This document shows positions 8,774 to 17,796 of a stretch of DNA of 64,000 nucleotides, in pieces. The notes beneath the pieces are model-generated. The model was given only the letters and a program-made list of their open reading frames with translations, was not told the DNA's origin and made no database searches. The DNA comes from Thiohalocapsa sp963704155 (GTDB lineage Bacteria; Pseudomonadota; Gammaproteobacteria; Chromatiales; Chromatiaceae), in NCBI GenBank assembly GCA_963704155.1, contig CAVPHF010000028.1, forward strand, positions 1-64,000, given 5' to 3'. The position numbers and the translations under genes were made by a program. Numbering within the stretch: position 1 is the stretch's first letter; the number at the start of each line of letters is the position of its first letter.

Positions 8774-9790
8774 TCAGGCAGCACTGCGCCGGTAATCGCG
8801 AGGCGTGATGCCCGTCAGCCGTCTGAACGCCCGGGAAAAATTCGGCGCGTTGTCGTAGCCGGCGGCGAACGCGATGTCGGCGATGTTCAGGTCGGAATCA
8901 GCCAACAGCTCAGATGCAATCGAGAAACGCGCATCTTGGACAATCTCGGAATAGCTCGTGCCGCTTTCCACGAGCCGACGCTGCAAGGTCCGCTCGCTCA
9001 TACCGATGATCTCGGCCACCAGCGACAGGTGCGGATGTCCCTGAGCGATATAGGGACGGATGAGCGCGCGCAGGGTGGTCACGAAGTCCCAGGCATCGCC
9101 CAAGCCGTATGGAGTTTGCGCGAGGGGGCTCGGATCGTTGACGTGAATGGCGCTTGACCGGCGGTCGATGCAGGTCCGCGCGATGTCGACCGCCGCGATG
9201 AGTACCGAAGTGCACGGCTGGCAGGTCAGGATGCGGGCGTTGCCGTAGGCTTCGAGCGCGGCATCCGAGGGTCGCCCGCGCGAGACGAAGGTGATCTCGG
9301 CTGGGCACCAGTTTGGTCCGGCGGCGCTGCGGAGAATCGCGATGATGCCCTCGATGTTCAACCACTCGGTGAACCCGACGACAGCACTGCTCTGCCAGCC
9401 TCTTATCTCGGCAATGACCCGCAGGTTCCGGCCTTCTCGGCGGGTTTCGATCTTCTCAGCACTGTTTTCCCTATGCATGTGCTTGGCCAGGGCCGCAACG
9501 CGGGCAAATCCGGTGGGAGCCCCGATGACCGCACGCTGTGTCTCGGCATGCAGCTTTCCGATGGACATACGGCGGCTCGCGAGAAAGCCGAGTTCCATGA
9601 TGGCGACCTCGCGCTGCGTTTGCCAGACCCAGTCGAGGGCACGCGGCAGGCTGACGTAGTCGTTGGGTGTTTCCTCAATCGAAACAGGCAGTCGCAGGCG
9701 CTCCAGTGCTCGCTCGACCGGCACACCAGCATCGCGGAGGACTCCGATATAGTGGATCAGATGCTGCGCTCGTGTGACGGGAATATGCAA
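8774..9790 (-). CDS. AraC-family transcriptional regulator, TTG start
   Basis: 338 residues: an N-terminal arabinose-binding-like domain (PVERALERLRLPVSIEETP; WLNIEGIIAILRSAAG) and a C-terminal double helix-turn-helix (LVAEIIGMSERTLQRRLVES; NIADIAFAAGYDNAPNFSRA; FRRLTGITPRDYRR). The start is a TTG at 9790, supported by GGAGG 8 bases upstream and by alignment with the paralogue at 31689, which also appears to use TTG. It is divergent to the LysM-sulfatase gene at 10096, so it probably controls that gene. A conserved element at 9834-9872 lies between them. Broken C-terminal copies of this family occur at 27268-27345 and 45773-45904. Confidence 0.93.
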   Translation of the reverse strand: MHIPVTRAQHLIHYIGVLRDAGVPVERALERLRLPVSIEETPNDYVSLPRALDWVWQTQREVAIMELGFLASRRMSIGKLHAETQRAVIGAPTGFARVAALAKHMHRENSAEKIETRREGRNLRVIAEIRGWQSSAVVGFTEWLNIEGIIAILRSAAGPNWCPAEITFVSRGRPSDAALEAYGNARILTCQPCTSVLIAAVDIARTCIDRRSSAIHVNDPSPLAQTPYGLGDAWDFVTTLRALIRPYIAQGHPHLSLVAEIIGMSERTLQRRLVESGTSYSEIVQDARFSIASELLADSDLNIADIAFAAGYDNAPNFSRAFRRLTGITPRDYRRSAA

Positions 9791-9833
9791 GTCGGGGCCT
9801 CCGTGACGGACTCGGGCGGGGACGCCCCGCAGC

Positions 9834-9872
9834 TTGGCGGGAAATGGTCAGACCGAGGCGACGAAGCCTGGG
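9834..9872 (+). promoter_or_regulatory. Conserved upstream element, copy a (core TGGTCAGACCGAGGC)
   Basis: CTTGGCGGGAAATGG runs into TCAGACCGAGGCGACGAAGC. The same block occurs at 27362-27400 and, on the other strand, at 45705-45742, each time 120-225 bases upstream of a gene for an envelope protein and in the same orientation as that gene. Here it precedes the LysM-sulfatase start (10096) and sits in the divergent AraC promoter region. It may be an AraC operator or part of a promoter, which is inference. Confidence 0.6.
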
Positions 9873-10095
9873 AATATGACTTCTCAATGATATCACCGCG
9901 ATCCCTCTGTGCTATCACGGCGATCCGTCTGGACATCTGCCGGTGCCCGTACCCTTGTACACAAGCCAATGTAAAAAAGGAGGAACGCCAGAACCTTCGT
10001 GCCGACCGAAACCGCTTGATGCCCTGAAACCGGGTCGCTCAGCCACACCGCGAGCGACCGGAGCATTCCAACCCAGCATAGGAGACAACCCCACA

Positions 10096-12971
10096 ATGGC
10101 TATCAACTTCTCGGAACCAGCGCCGCACCGATGGCGACGATTCGTCGCGACCTTAGCGGTTGCGGTCTTTCTCTGCTCCGGCAGCCTTCAAGCCGCCGAT
10201 GGCGGACCCCGCCAACAAGCCAAGGGCACATTCGATGCCGCCACCGGCACCTATGAGGTTGCCAAGGGCGACGATCTGGCGGGGATCGGCGCACGTTTCG
10301 GTGTCTCGGTCGCAGACCTCAAGGGAGCCAACAAGCTCGACTCGGACATGATCGCTATCGGTCAGGAGTTGGTGGTGACCACCGGCGCCCCCGCGACCGA
10401 GGGCGCGGCGACAGGCGCCCCCCAGGTCAGCCCCCCGGTCGCATCCGAGGTCACCCCCCAGGTCACCCCGCAGATCACAGGCGTCCTTGGCTCGCCCAGC
10501 GCGACCACCACCATCCCGGGTAACCAATTGCCCGCGCCCCAGCCTGCCTTTGGCGGCGTGATCAAGGACGACGCGCTGCAATCCAAGCAATGGTGGGCAC
10601 CGCGCATCGTGCCGCCCAAGGGCGCGCCCGACATCCTGCTGATCCTGACCGACGACGCCGGCTTCGGCGTGCCCAGCACCTTCGGCGGCGTCATCCCGAC
10701 GCCGGCCATGGACCGCATTGCCAATGCGGGACTGCGTTACAACCGCATCTTCTCCACCTCGCTGTGCTCGCCGACCCGCGCCGCGCTGATCACCGGGCGC
10801 AACCACCACTCGGTGGGCTTCGGGGTCATCGCCGAGCAGGCGACCGGATTCCCCGGCTACAACAGCGTCATCGGCGCGGACAACGCGACCATCGGACGCA
10901 TCCTGCGCGACAACGGCTATGCGACAAGCTGGTTCGGCAAGAACCACAACACGCCGACCTACGAGGCCAGCCAGGCCGGGCCGTTCAACCAGTGGCCGAC
11001 CGGCATGGGCTTCGACTACTTCTATGGCTTCGTCGGCGGCGACGCCAACCAGTGGGGACCCAACCTCTTCCGCAACACCACGCAGATCTATCCCTGGATC
11101 GGTCACGAGGGCACCCTGAAGATGGATCGGTCCGATCCGAAGGCGGCGATCTGGCCAGTCACCGGTGAAGAGAGCTCCTGGAATCTGATCACCGCGATGG
11201 CCGACGACGCCATCGCCTGGATGGACCGGATTCACCAGACCGACCCCACTCAGCCGATCTTCGTCCACTACTGCCCCGGCTCCTCGCACGCGCCGCACCA
11301 CCCGACCAAGGAATGGGTGGACAAGATCAGCGCGATGCATCTCTTCGACGACGGCTACGAGAAGCTGCGCGAGCGGATCTTCGAGAATCAAAAGAAACTC
11401 GGCGTGATTCCTCCCGATCAGGAACTGACCCCCTGGCCGAAGGACATCCTGACGCCCTGGGACGAGCTCTCGGACGATGCGAAGAAGCTCTTTATCCGCC
11501 AGGCCGAGGTGTTTGCCGCCTACGTCGCCTACAGCGACCATGAAATCGGTCGCGTGATCCAGCATTTCGAGGACCTGGGCAGGCTGGACAACACGCTCAT
11601 CATCTACCAAAACGGCGACAACGGCACCAGCGCCGAGGGCGGGCCGGAAGGCACCTTCAGCGAGGTGGCGTTCTTCAATGGCGTGAAGCCGCCGGTGGAC
11701 GTGCAGATGAAGTTCTACGAGGCATGGGGCACCGAGTTCGCCTACAACCACATGTCGGCCGGCTGGTCCTGGGCCTTCGACACGCCGTTCGACTGGTTCA
11801 AGCAGAACGCCTCGCGACTCGGCGGCATCAACCAGAACATGGTCATCTCCTGGCCGGCGCGCATCAAAGACAAGGGCGCACTGCGCGAGCAGTTCATGCA
11901 TGTCATCGACCACGTGCCGACCATCCTGGAAGTCACCGGCATCGCGGCCCCCGAGGTCGTGGACGGCATCAAGCAGAAGCCCATCGAAGGCACCAGCTAC
12001 GCCTACACCTTCGACGCGGAAAACGCCAAGGCACCTTCCCGTCATACCACCCAGTATTTCGAGATGATGGGCCAGTGGGCGCTCTATCACGACGGCTGGC
12101 TGATGAGCACCAAGGTGGACCGCGCGCCCTGGGATGCCTTCTCCGCGGCCAATCCTGATCCGCTGAACAACCAGGTGTTCCAGCTCTACGACCTGACCAC
12201 CAGTTGGAACCAGTCCGACGACATCGCCGCGCAGCATCCGGAGAAGGTCGACGGAAATGCGCGCGATGTTCCTCGGAGGAGGCGAAGAAGTATCAGGTCC
12301 TGCCGCTGGATGCCTCGGTCGGCGCCCGCGTGGCCGCCCCGCGTCCGAGCCTCACCGCCGGTCGCAACGAGTATGTCTACACCTCACCGATGACCGGCTT
12401 GCCGCAGGGCGACGCGCCCTATTTGCTCAACACCTCCTACACGATCACGGCGGACATCACCGTTCCCGAGGGTGGAGCCGAGGGCATGATCGTGACCTCG
12501 GGCGGGCGTTTCGCTGGATTCGGCTTCTACCTGCTCGAGGGCAAGCCGGTCTTCCTGTGGAACCTGCTCGACCTCGAGCGCATCAAGTGGGAAGGACCGG
12601 AGGCCCTCGCGCCCGGCGAACACAGCATCGAGTTCGCCTTCACCTATGACGGCCTCGGCGCGGAAACGATGGCCTTCAACAACTTCAGCGGCATCGGACG
12701 CTCGGGCACCGGCACGCTGAAGGTCGATGGCAAGGACGTGCAAACCATCAAGATGGAGAAGACGATCCCGATCATCCTGCAGTGGGACGAGAGCTTCGAC
12801 GTCGGCTCCGACACCATCACGGGCGTCAACGACGCGGACTACCTGCCGCCGTTCCCGCTCACGGCGGAGTTGGACAAGCTGACGATCAAGGTTGATCGGC
12901 CGGTGTTGTCGCCGGAGGAGATCAAGAAGCTGGAAGCAGGTCTGCAGAAGGTGGAAGCCGGTCGCGAATAG
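10096..12971 (+). pseudogene. LysM-arylsulfatase fusion with frameshift near the C-terminus
   Basis: The signal peptide ends near GSLQAADGG. A LysM domain follows (FDAATGTYEVAKGDDL to IAIGQELVVT), then a Pro/Thr-rich linker and a large arylsulfatase domain with DILLILTDDAGFGVPS, the canonical nucleophile motif LCSPTRAALITGR, and an ENGDNG-like metal site (QNGDNGTSAEGG). The C-terminal beta-sandwich-like part begins NTSYTITADITVPEGG. The frame breaks between about 12255 and 12290. Two extra G bases, one in GACGGAAATG and one in CTCGGAGGAGG, would explain the shift, and removing both restores EMRAMFLEEAKKYQVLPLDA. The ATG at 10096 has AGGAGA upstream. The enzyme would be exported and removes sulfate from organic esters. 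It could be intact in reality if the two Gs are sequencing errors. Confidence 0.88.
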
Positions 12972-13147
12972 GCGACTTGCGGACCCGGTCTTCAAACGCG
13001 CGGGCCACTCCCGGAACGGAGTGGCCTGCCCTAACGACCGAACGCGGCCTCAGGATCTCCGTCCTGCCACATCCGGTGCGTCAGGAGTCGTTGGCATATC
13101 CTCGTCCGAGTTCGGGTACGGCTATAATCCAGCGCCACCCGCGCAGT

Positions 13148-13216
13148 CCCGATCCCGATCCCGATCCCGATCCCGATCCCGATCCCGATCCCGATCCCGA
13201 TCCCGATCCCGATCCC
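13148..13216. repeat. CCCGAT hexanucleotide tandem array, about 11.5 units
   Basis: An uninterrupted run of the unit CCCGAT ends 13 bases before the DedA start codon. Related hexamer arrays with other units occur in spacers at 20401-20464, 40211-40290, 42445-42500 and 44420-44680, and inside a coding region at 51851-51909. Perfect short tandem arrays like this can change length by replication slippage, and this one lies in the 5' leader of the downstream gene. The rest of 12972-13147 holds no gene. Confidence 0.95.
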
Positions 13217-13229
13217 ACGAGAGCTAAAG

Positions 13230-13991
13230 ATGAAGATGAAGCCATACCCAAGCCACGTTGCCCGAGCCGTTCGTGCGGTTACCCTGATCGCGCTGCTCGG
13301 GCTGCCGGGGGCTGCGGCCTTCGGCCAGCATGCAGCCGAGGCGAAGTTGGAGGCGGCGGCCGGCGGAGCTGCCCATGACCTGAAAGCGGCGGTGGAGAAG
13401 ATGCAGCCGGTGTTGCAGCGCTACGGGTACGCGGGCGTGGCCGGTGCCGTCTCGATGGAAGGCTTTGGTGTTCCGGCGCCCGGGCAATCGCTGCTGATGG
13501 CCGGCGCGCTTGAGTCGGCCCGCGGGCACATGCACCTGCTGCTCTTGCTTCCGATTGCGGTGCTCGCCGCCGTGCTGGGCAACAGCCTGGGCTATCTGAT
13601 CGGCAGGCGGGGAGGCCGGCCCTTGCTGCGAAAGCTGCACGTCAACGAGGCTCACGAGGCCAAGCTCGCCGGCCTGTTCGACCGTTACGGTGGCGGCTTT
13701 ATCCTGTTGGCCCGCTTCTTGGACGGGCCTCGGCAGCTCAACGGCATCATGGCCGGCACCCTGGCGATGCCCTGGTGGTTGTTCACCGTTTTCAATGTTC
13801 TGGGTGCCATGCTCTGGGTTGGCGTCTGGGGTTTGGGCGTCTTCTACCTATCCGAGCACCTGCCCGCGCTGGATGCCCTGTTGCGGCGGATCAACCCCTG
13901 GGCGGCCGGCATTGTCGTGGTCGCCGCGATTGCCCTTGTCGTCTATCTATTCAAGGGGCGGCGACGGGCGCAACCGCCGGTTGCATCTTGA
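13230..13991 (+). CDS. DedA-family (SNARE-associated) membrane protein
   Basis: 253 residues. An N-terminal signal-like segment is followed by the DedA core: GVPAPGQSLLMAGALES, a membrane segment LLLLLPIAVLAAVLGNSLGY with LIGRRGG, and FDRYGGGFILLARFLDGPRQ with the F/GxxxR..G[P] motif. Two further membrane segments follow (WWLFTVFNVLGAMLWVGVWG; IVVVAAIALVVYLF). DedA proteins flip polyprenyl or phospholipid carriers and support membrane homeostasis. The start is at 13230 or at the second ATG two codons in. The long hydrophilic N-terminal stretch rich in Ala before the core is unusual. Confidence 0.9.
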   Translation: MKMKPYPSHVARAVRAVTLIALLGLPGAAAFGQHAAEAKLEAAAGGAAHDLKAAVEKMQPVLQRYGYAGVAGAVSMEGFGVPAPGQSLLMAGALESARGHMHLLLLLPIAVLAAVLGNSLGYLIGRRGGRPLLRKLHVNEAHEAKLAGLFDRYGGGFILLARFLDGPRQLNGIMAGTLAMPWWLFTVFNVLGAMLWVGVWGLGVFYLSEHLPALDALLRRINPWAAGIVVVAAIALVVYLFKGRRRAQPPVAS

Positions 13992-14081
13992 CGGTGCGTT
14001 GTTGGTTGAGGCGCTGACGCTCGACGAGACTCCGCGCAGGTCGCAACGCGCTTGGTTTGACTTGCCGGGGGTTCCGAGTCA

Positions 14082-14231
14082 GGCTATCAGCGTCGTGAGC
14101 AGGCGCTGCTGATGCTCAAGCTAATGGCGCAGGGCGAGGACGATGCCCGGCAGGGGCGGCTGACCGATCAGGCTAAGGTATTCGCCGCGCTGCGCCAGCG
14201 GTTGCGGGACGGTGCTTCATCCGATGCGTGA
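14082..14231 (+). pseudogene. C-terminal fragment of a type II antitoxin (Phd/ParD-like)
   Basis: The frame reads YQRREQALLMLKLMAQGEDD, then ARQGRLTDQAKVFAALRQRL and a stop. This matches the C-terminal end of antitoxins paired with RelE/ParE toxins. The DNA-binding N-terminus is missing, and no start codon or homologous sequence lies upstream in 13992-14081. The stop overlaps the ATG of the toxin relic that follows, preserving the original operon arrangement. Confidence 0.6.
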
Positions 14232-14380
14232 ACGCCGAATCCGCTGGACCGAGACAGCGCGAGGCGACCTGGATATCGTCGTCGATGACATCGCCGGGGA
14301 TTCCGTCGAGAACGCGTGCGGTGCTCGACGGTCGGCGCGATCTGCGCTCGCTGCTGTTGGAGCGGTTAGTTCGCGATTAG
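14224..14380 (+). pseudogene. RelE/ParE-type toxin relic with internal deletion
   Basis: From the ATG at 14224 the frame gives RRIRWTETARGDLDIVVDDI, the N-terminal helix pair of ParE/RelE toxins, up to SVENA. The next bases, read one frame over, give VLDGRRDLRSLLLERLVRD and a stop at 14378, which matches the family C-terminus. About 50 codons between the two parts are missing and the junction is out of frame, so the toxin is dead. Confidence 0.65.
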
Positions 14381-14458
14381 CGGACGGAGGGTGGATACGC
14401 GTTAGCGCCCGCCCGCGGCTCGCGCCCCAGGTACCGGCGCAGGCGCTTTGGCACAGGA

Positions 14459-14804
14459 TCAATCGGGCAATTGTTGCAGCCGCTCCGCCAGCCGGCCGAG
14501 TTCGGCCGCTGAGCTCGCGCCCAGCTTCGCCATCAGTTGCGCGCGCTGCAGCTTGACGGTGCGTTCCGCGATTCCGAGCCGTTCGGCGATCTGATTGTTG
14601 AGTTGCCCGGCGACGACGCGGTCGAAGACCGCTCGCTCGCGGGGCGTCAACGCGGCAAAGGCGGCGCGCAATTGCTCCGCTTGCGTGCGGGCCTCGCGCT
14701 CGGCCGCGTCGCGGGCGAGCGCGCGCTGGAGCCGGTCGCGTCGAGCAACCGCAGCAGCACCGTGCGCAGTGACTCGCCGTCATCGACGACGTCGACTACT
14801 CAGG
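14459..14804 (-). pseudogene. FixJ-type regulator relic, internal deletion, paralogue of 15639-16259
   Basis: The upstream end reads VVDDGESLRTVLLRLLDATG, the first 20-odd residues of a receiver. The sequence then jumps, out of frame, to LQRALARDAAEREA and AALTPRERAVFDRVVAGQ, and to a full LuxR-type helix-turn-helix ending LAERLQQLPD. About 100 codons of receiver are missing. The join falls on an AGCGCGCGCT-like stretch present at both ends in the intact copy. The DNA downstream of the stop (14385-14460) is also nearly identical to that after the intact copy (15586-15640), so a whole block was duplicated. Confidence 0.8.
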
Positions 14805-14867
14805 TTGCCAGTCGACGGTGCTTCTGCTGTACTACCGTCATACGCCAGCCATTCCTGGGGGTTATCC

Positions 14868-15116
14868 ATGTTGTCGGTAAGACTCGATGAGCAGACCGAG
14901 GCCCGTTTGCAGGCTACCTGCCGCCGTCTCGGCGTGAGCCGAAGCGAGGCGGTCAAACGCAGCCTCGAACAATGGCTCGACGGGTTCGAGCCCGCCCCTG
15001 ATGCCTTCGACTTGGGGGCCGACCTTTTCGATCAAGGGGTCGCGGCCGATCCGCCGATCGATCCCAAGCGCCGCCAGATCTGGGAGCGTCTGCGTGCGAA
15101 GCACCGTCTTGGTTGA
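14868..15116 (+). CDS. Ribbon-helix-helix antitoxin
   Basis: 82 residues beginning MLSVRLDEQTEARLQAT, then CRRLGVSRSEAVKRSLEQWL. This is a CopG/RHH DNA-binding fold of an antitoxin, followed by an acidic C-terminal tail for toxin binding. It overlaps the start of the PIN toxin gene by 23 bases. The module lies between two copies of a FixJ-type regulator, one broken, so it may have inserted into or mobilised that duplication. Confidence 0.88.
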   Translation: MLSVRLDEQTEARLQATCRRLGVSRSEAVKRSLEQWLDGFEPAPDAFDLGADLFDQGVAADPPIDPKRRQIWERLRAKHRLG

Positions 15117-15522
15117 TACCGGGTTCCTTGTCGCCCTGTTCGACAGCAGCGACGACCTGCACGGCAGCGCGAAGGACATGCTGGCGGGGCTGGCGCGTGA
15201 TCGCCGCACGACGCTGGTCAGCGTCTGGCCGACCATCGTGGAGACCTGCTTCTTTCTCGATCCTCTTGGGAAGAGCGCCCTGCTCCGGTGGATCGAGCGC
15301 GGTGCGTTACGACTGCGCCCGATAGAGATCGGCGACTTGCCGGCAATCGCCGACGTCCTCATGCGCTTCGCCGAGCACAACATCGACCTCGCCGACGCCA
15401 CGCTGGTCTGGCTCGCAGAAGCAGAGGGCACGCAGCGCGTACTGACGACGGATCGACGCGATTTCGACATGCTTCGTACCGCAAGCGGTCGGTCCTTCGA
15501 CCGCTTGCGGGTAAGCCCATGA
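15094..15522 (+). CDS. PIN-domain toxin (VapC-like)
   Basis: 142 residues from a GTG at 15094, giving RSTVLVDTGFLVALF. PIN acidic residues are in LVDTGFL, PTIVETCFFL, DLADATLVWLAE and TTDRRDFDML. It is a probable ribonuclease neutralised by the upstream RHH protein. The GTG start is chosen because the first Asp of a PIN domain normally lies within the first ten residues and the upstream frame is antitoxin sequence. Confidence 0.88.
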   Translation: MRSTVLVDTGFLVALFDSSDDLHGSAKDMLAGLARDRRTTLVSVWPTIVETCFFLDPLGKSALLRWIERGALRLRPIEIGDLPAIADVLMRFAEHNIDLADATLVWLAEAEGTQRVLTTDRRDFDMLRTASGRSFDRLRVSP

Positions 15523-15638
15523 CTATCCTGTAGGTGCGTGATCGGCAGTCAGCGCGGATTAATTGAGCCCGGCGCCTTTTCCGCTGCCCGCCCGCGGCTC
15601 GCGCCCCAGGTACCGGCGCAGGCGCTTTGGCACGGGGA

Positions 15639-16259
15639 TCAATCCGGCAACTGTTGCAGCCGCTCGGCCAGCCGGCCGAGCTCGGCCGCCGAGCTCGCGC
15701 CCAGCTTCGCCATCAGTTGCGCGCGCTGCAGCTTGACGGTGCGTTCCGCGATGCCCAGCGCTTCGGCGATCTGTTTGTTGAGTTGACCGGCGACGACGCG
15801 GTCAAAAACCGCTCGCTCACGAGGGGTGAGCGCGGCGAAGGCCGCGCGCAATTGCGCCGCTTGCGCGCGGGCCTCGCGCTCGGTCGCGTCGAGGGCGAGC
15901 GCGCGTTGCAACGCCTCGAACAGGGCCTCGCGTTGGATCGGCTTGGTCAGAAAGTCCACCGCCCCGGCCTTCATGGCCTGCACGCTGGTAGCCACGTCGG
16001 CGTAGCCGGTGAGAAAAACCACCGGCAGCGCATTGCCCTGGCGCTGCAGGGCGGCCTGCAGGTCGAGACCCGACGGCCCCGGCAGGCGCACATCCAGCAG
16101 CACGCGACCGGGACCATCCGGCGGCGGCTGCAACAGGAAGTCACCCACCGAGGCGTAGCCGCGCGCGCTGAAGCCGGCCGCGTCGAGCAACCGCAGCAGC
16201 GCCGTGCGCAGTGATTCGTCGTCATCGATGACGTGGATCAGGGGTGCCGGAGTGGTCAT
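15639..16259 (-). CDS. FixJ-family two-component response regulator
   Basis: 206 residues. Receiver: IHVIDDDESLRTALLRLLDA, VLLDVRLPGPSGLDLQ with the phospho-acceptor Asp, LTGYADVATSVQAMKAGAVD and FLTKPIQ with the Lys. Then a coiled linker and a LuxR-type helix-turn-helix (ALTPRERAVFDRVVAGQLNK; RTVKLQRAQLMAKLGA). Start at 16259, overlapping the stop of the kinase gene (ATGA). It is the only intact member of three close copies in this window (relics at 8528-8766 and 14459-14804). Its partner kinase has lost part of its sensor domain, so the pathway may be constitutive or dead. Confidence 0.92.
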   Translation of the reverse strand: MTTPAPLIHVIDDDESLRTALLRLLDAAGFSARGYASVGDFLLQPPPDGPGRVLLDVRLPGPSGLDLQAALQRQGNALPVVFLTGYADVATSVQAMKAGAVDFLTKPIQREALFEALQRALALDATEREARAQAAQLRAAFAALTPRERAVFDRVVAGQLNKQIAEALGIAERTVKLQRAQLMAKLGASSAAELGRLAERLQQLPD

Positions 16260-17748
16260 GCCGGCTCCGGTGTGCCCGCATCGCCGGCCGCCGGCCATTC
16301 GACCCGGAACACCGCGCCCGATTCTGAACCGGCACCGGATTCGACCCGGATGCGACCCCCGTGGGCCTCGACCAGGGTGCGGGTGATGGACAGCCCCAGT
16401 CCCATGCCCTGGGGCTTGGTGCTGAAGAACGAATCGAACAGCCGCGGCAGATGTTCGGAGGCGATGCCCTGCCCCTGATCGCGGACCACCAGGGCCAGCT
16501 GATCCGCGTCGCGTTCGACGGACACGGCGACCGTGCGTCGCGCCTCGGGCAGGCCGTTCGCCGCATCGATAGCGTTGAGCACCAGATTGATGAGCACCTG
16601 CTGGATCTGGACGCGATCACCGCACAGGGTGGTGGCGGTCGCGGCAAGTCGCAGGTCGAGTGCCACCCCGCGCCGCCGCGCTTCGGCGCGCAGCACGGGT
16701 TCCAGCTCGCGCACGGCATCGTTCAGGGCGAAGGGGTGCCAGTCGACCGGTTGTTTGGCGAGCAACGCCCGCAGCCGGCGGATGACCTCGCTGGCGCGCA
16801 GGTTGTCATGGCGAATATCGGCCAAGATCGCGCGCAGTTCGTCCCGCCGATCCGCACCGGACGCGAGCAGGAGGTCGGCGGCATCGGCGTTGCTCAGAAT
16901 CGCGCCGAGGGGCTGGTTGATCTCGTGGGCGATGGCGCCCGTCAACTCCCCGGCGACCGCGAGGCGAGAGGCATGGGCGAGCTCGCAGCGCTGTTGATGG
17001 ACGGCCTGTTCCATGCGGCGGCGACGACGGCGTTCGAACAGGAGCCCGGCGATTAGCCCAGCCTGCAGCAGCAAGACGACCGTGGCGGTGAACGCTTCGG
17101 CTGCATATTGCTCCAGCAGCGTCTGGGGCTTGAACGATACGATGGCGTCGTCGGGGTCGTGATCCGGTCCTGGAAGCGCGACAAGTCAGAGCGCAACTCG
17201 GCTTCCCAGGCGTGGTCCTGCGCGGAGGCGCCCGTTACCACCAGCAGCCGTCGGGCGCGCGGATGCCAGCGCAGCGCAAGCTCGATGGTGCCCGGAAAAT
17301 CGAATTCGATCGGGACGCCGACCACGTCGGCCGGGAGTGGCGGGCGCGATTGCAGAAACGACCGGACGACGCCCGCGTGGATGATCGGGACCCGAGGAAA
17401 CAGCTCGGCGCGATGGCGGAGCACGAAATCCAGCGCCCCCTTGCCCCCGACGACCAACACGGACGGCGGTCGCAACGCGTACTTCTCGTGCAGGAATCGG
17501 GTCAGGGCGCGCGTGTAGGGCTCGCCTTCAAAACGGGGATAGTCGAGAAACTCGGCATTCAGCTCCGTCGATTCAGCGAGCGTCTCGCGCAGGGCGGTTT
17601 CGAACTTGAGATTCGCCGGCAGCAAGCGATGGTTGGAATACAGCACGAGGACGCACGGGTTTTCCGCGGCCGGGGCGGCCGGCGCAAACAAGAGCCAGCA
17701 CGCGACCCAAAGGCTTAATATCGATCCGTGCTTTGCTCGACACATCAT
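16256..17748 (-). pseudogene. Sensor histidine kinase with sensor-domain deletion and frameshift
   Basis: The N-terminal frame has a signal peptide (SLWVACWLLFAPAAPAAEN) and about 180 residues of ABC_sub_bind-like sensor domain up to LRSDLSRFQDR. The frame then changes near 17160, and the other frame continues IVSFKPQTLLEQYAAEAF, a membrane helix, the coiled linker and an intact kinase core. That core shows the phospho-acceptor in AHEINQPLGA, NLVLNAIDA, DQGQGI and GMGLGLSI. Compared with the kinase at 6505-8391, about 140 residues of the sensor are missing at the junction. The C-terminal 272 residues could still be made from an internal start. Start taken at the double ATG near 17748, with an alternative at 17796. 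Confidence 0.85.
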
Positions 17749-17796
17749 CAGAAGCGACCGCGAAACCGCGGCAAGCGCGACGGGACTTGGAAGCAT

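Noticed and set aside
10153..12237. 694-codon open frame on the minus strand opposite the LysM-sulfatase
   Set aside because: It is the antisense shadow of a clearly homologous sulfatase in high-GC DNA; its translation has no family resemblance.
13148..13216. Hexamer array considered as a CRISPR-like or protein-coding Arg-Ser repeat
   Set aside because: Six-base units without spacers are not CRISPR, and the RSRSRS frame through it has no start or homology.
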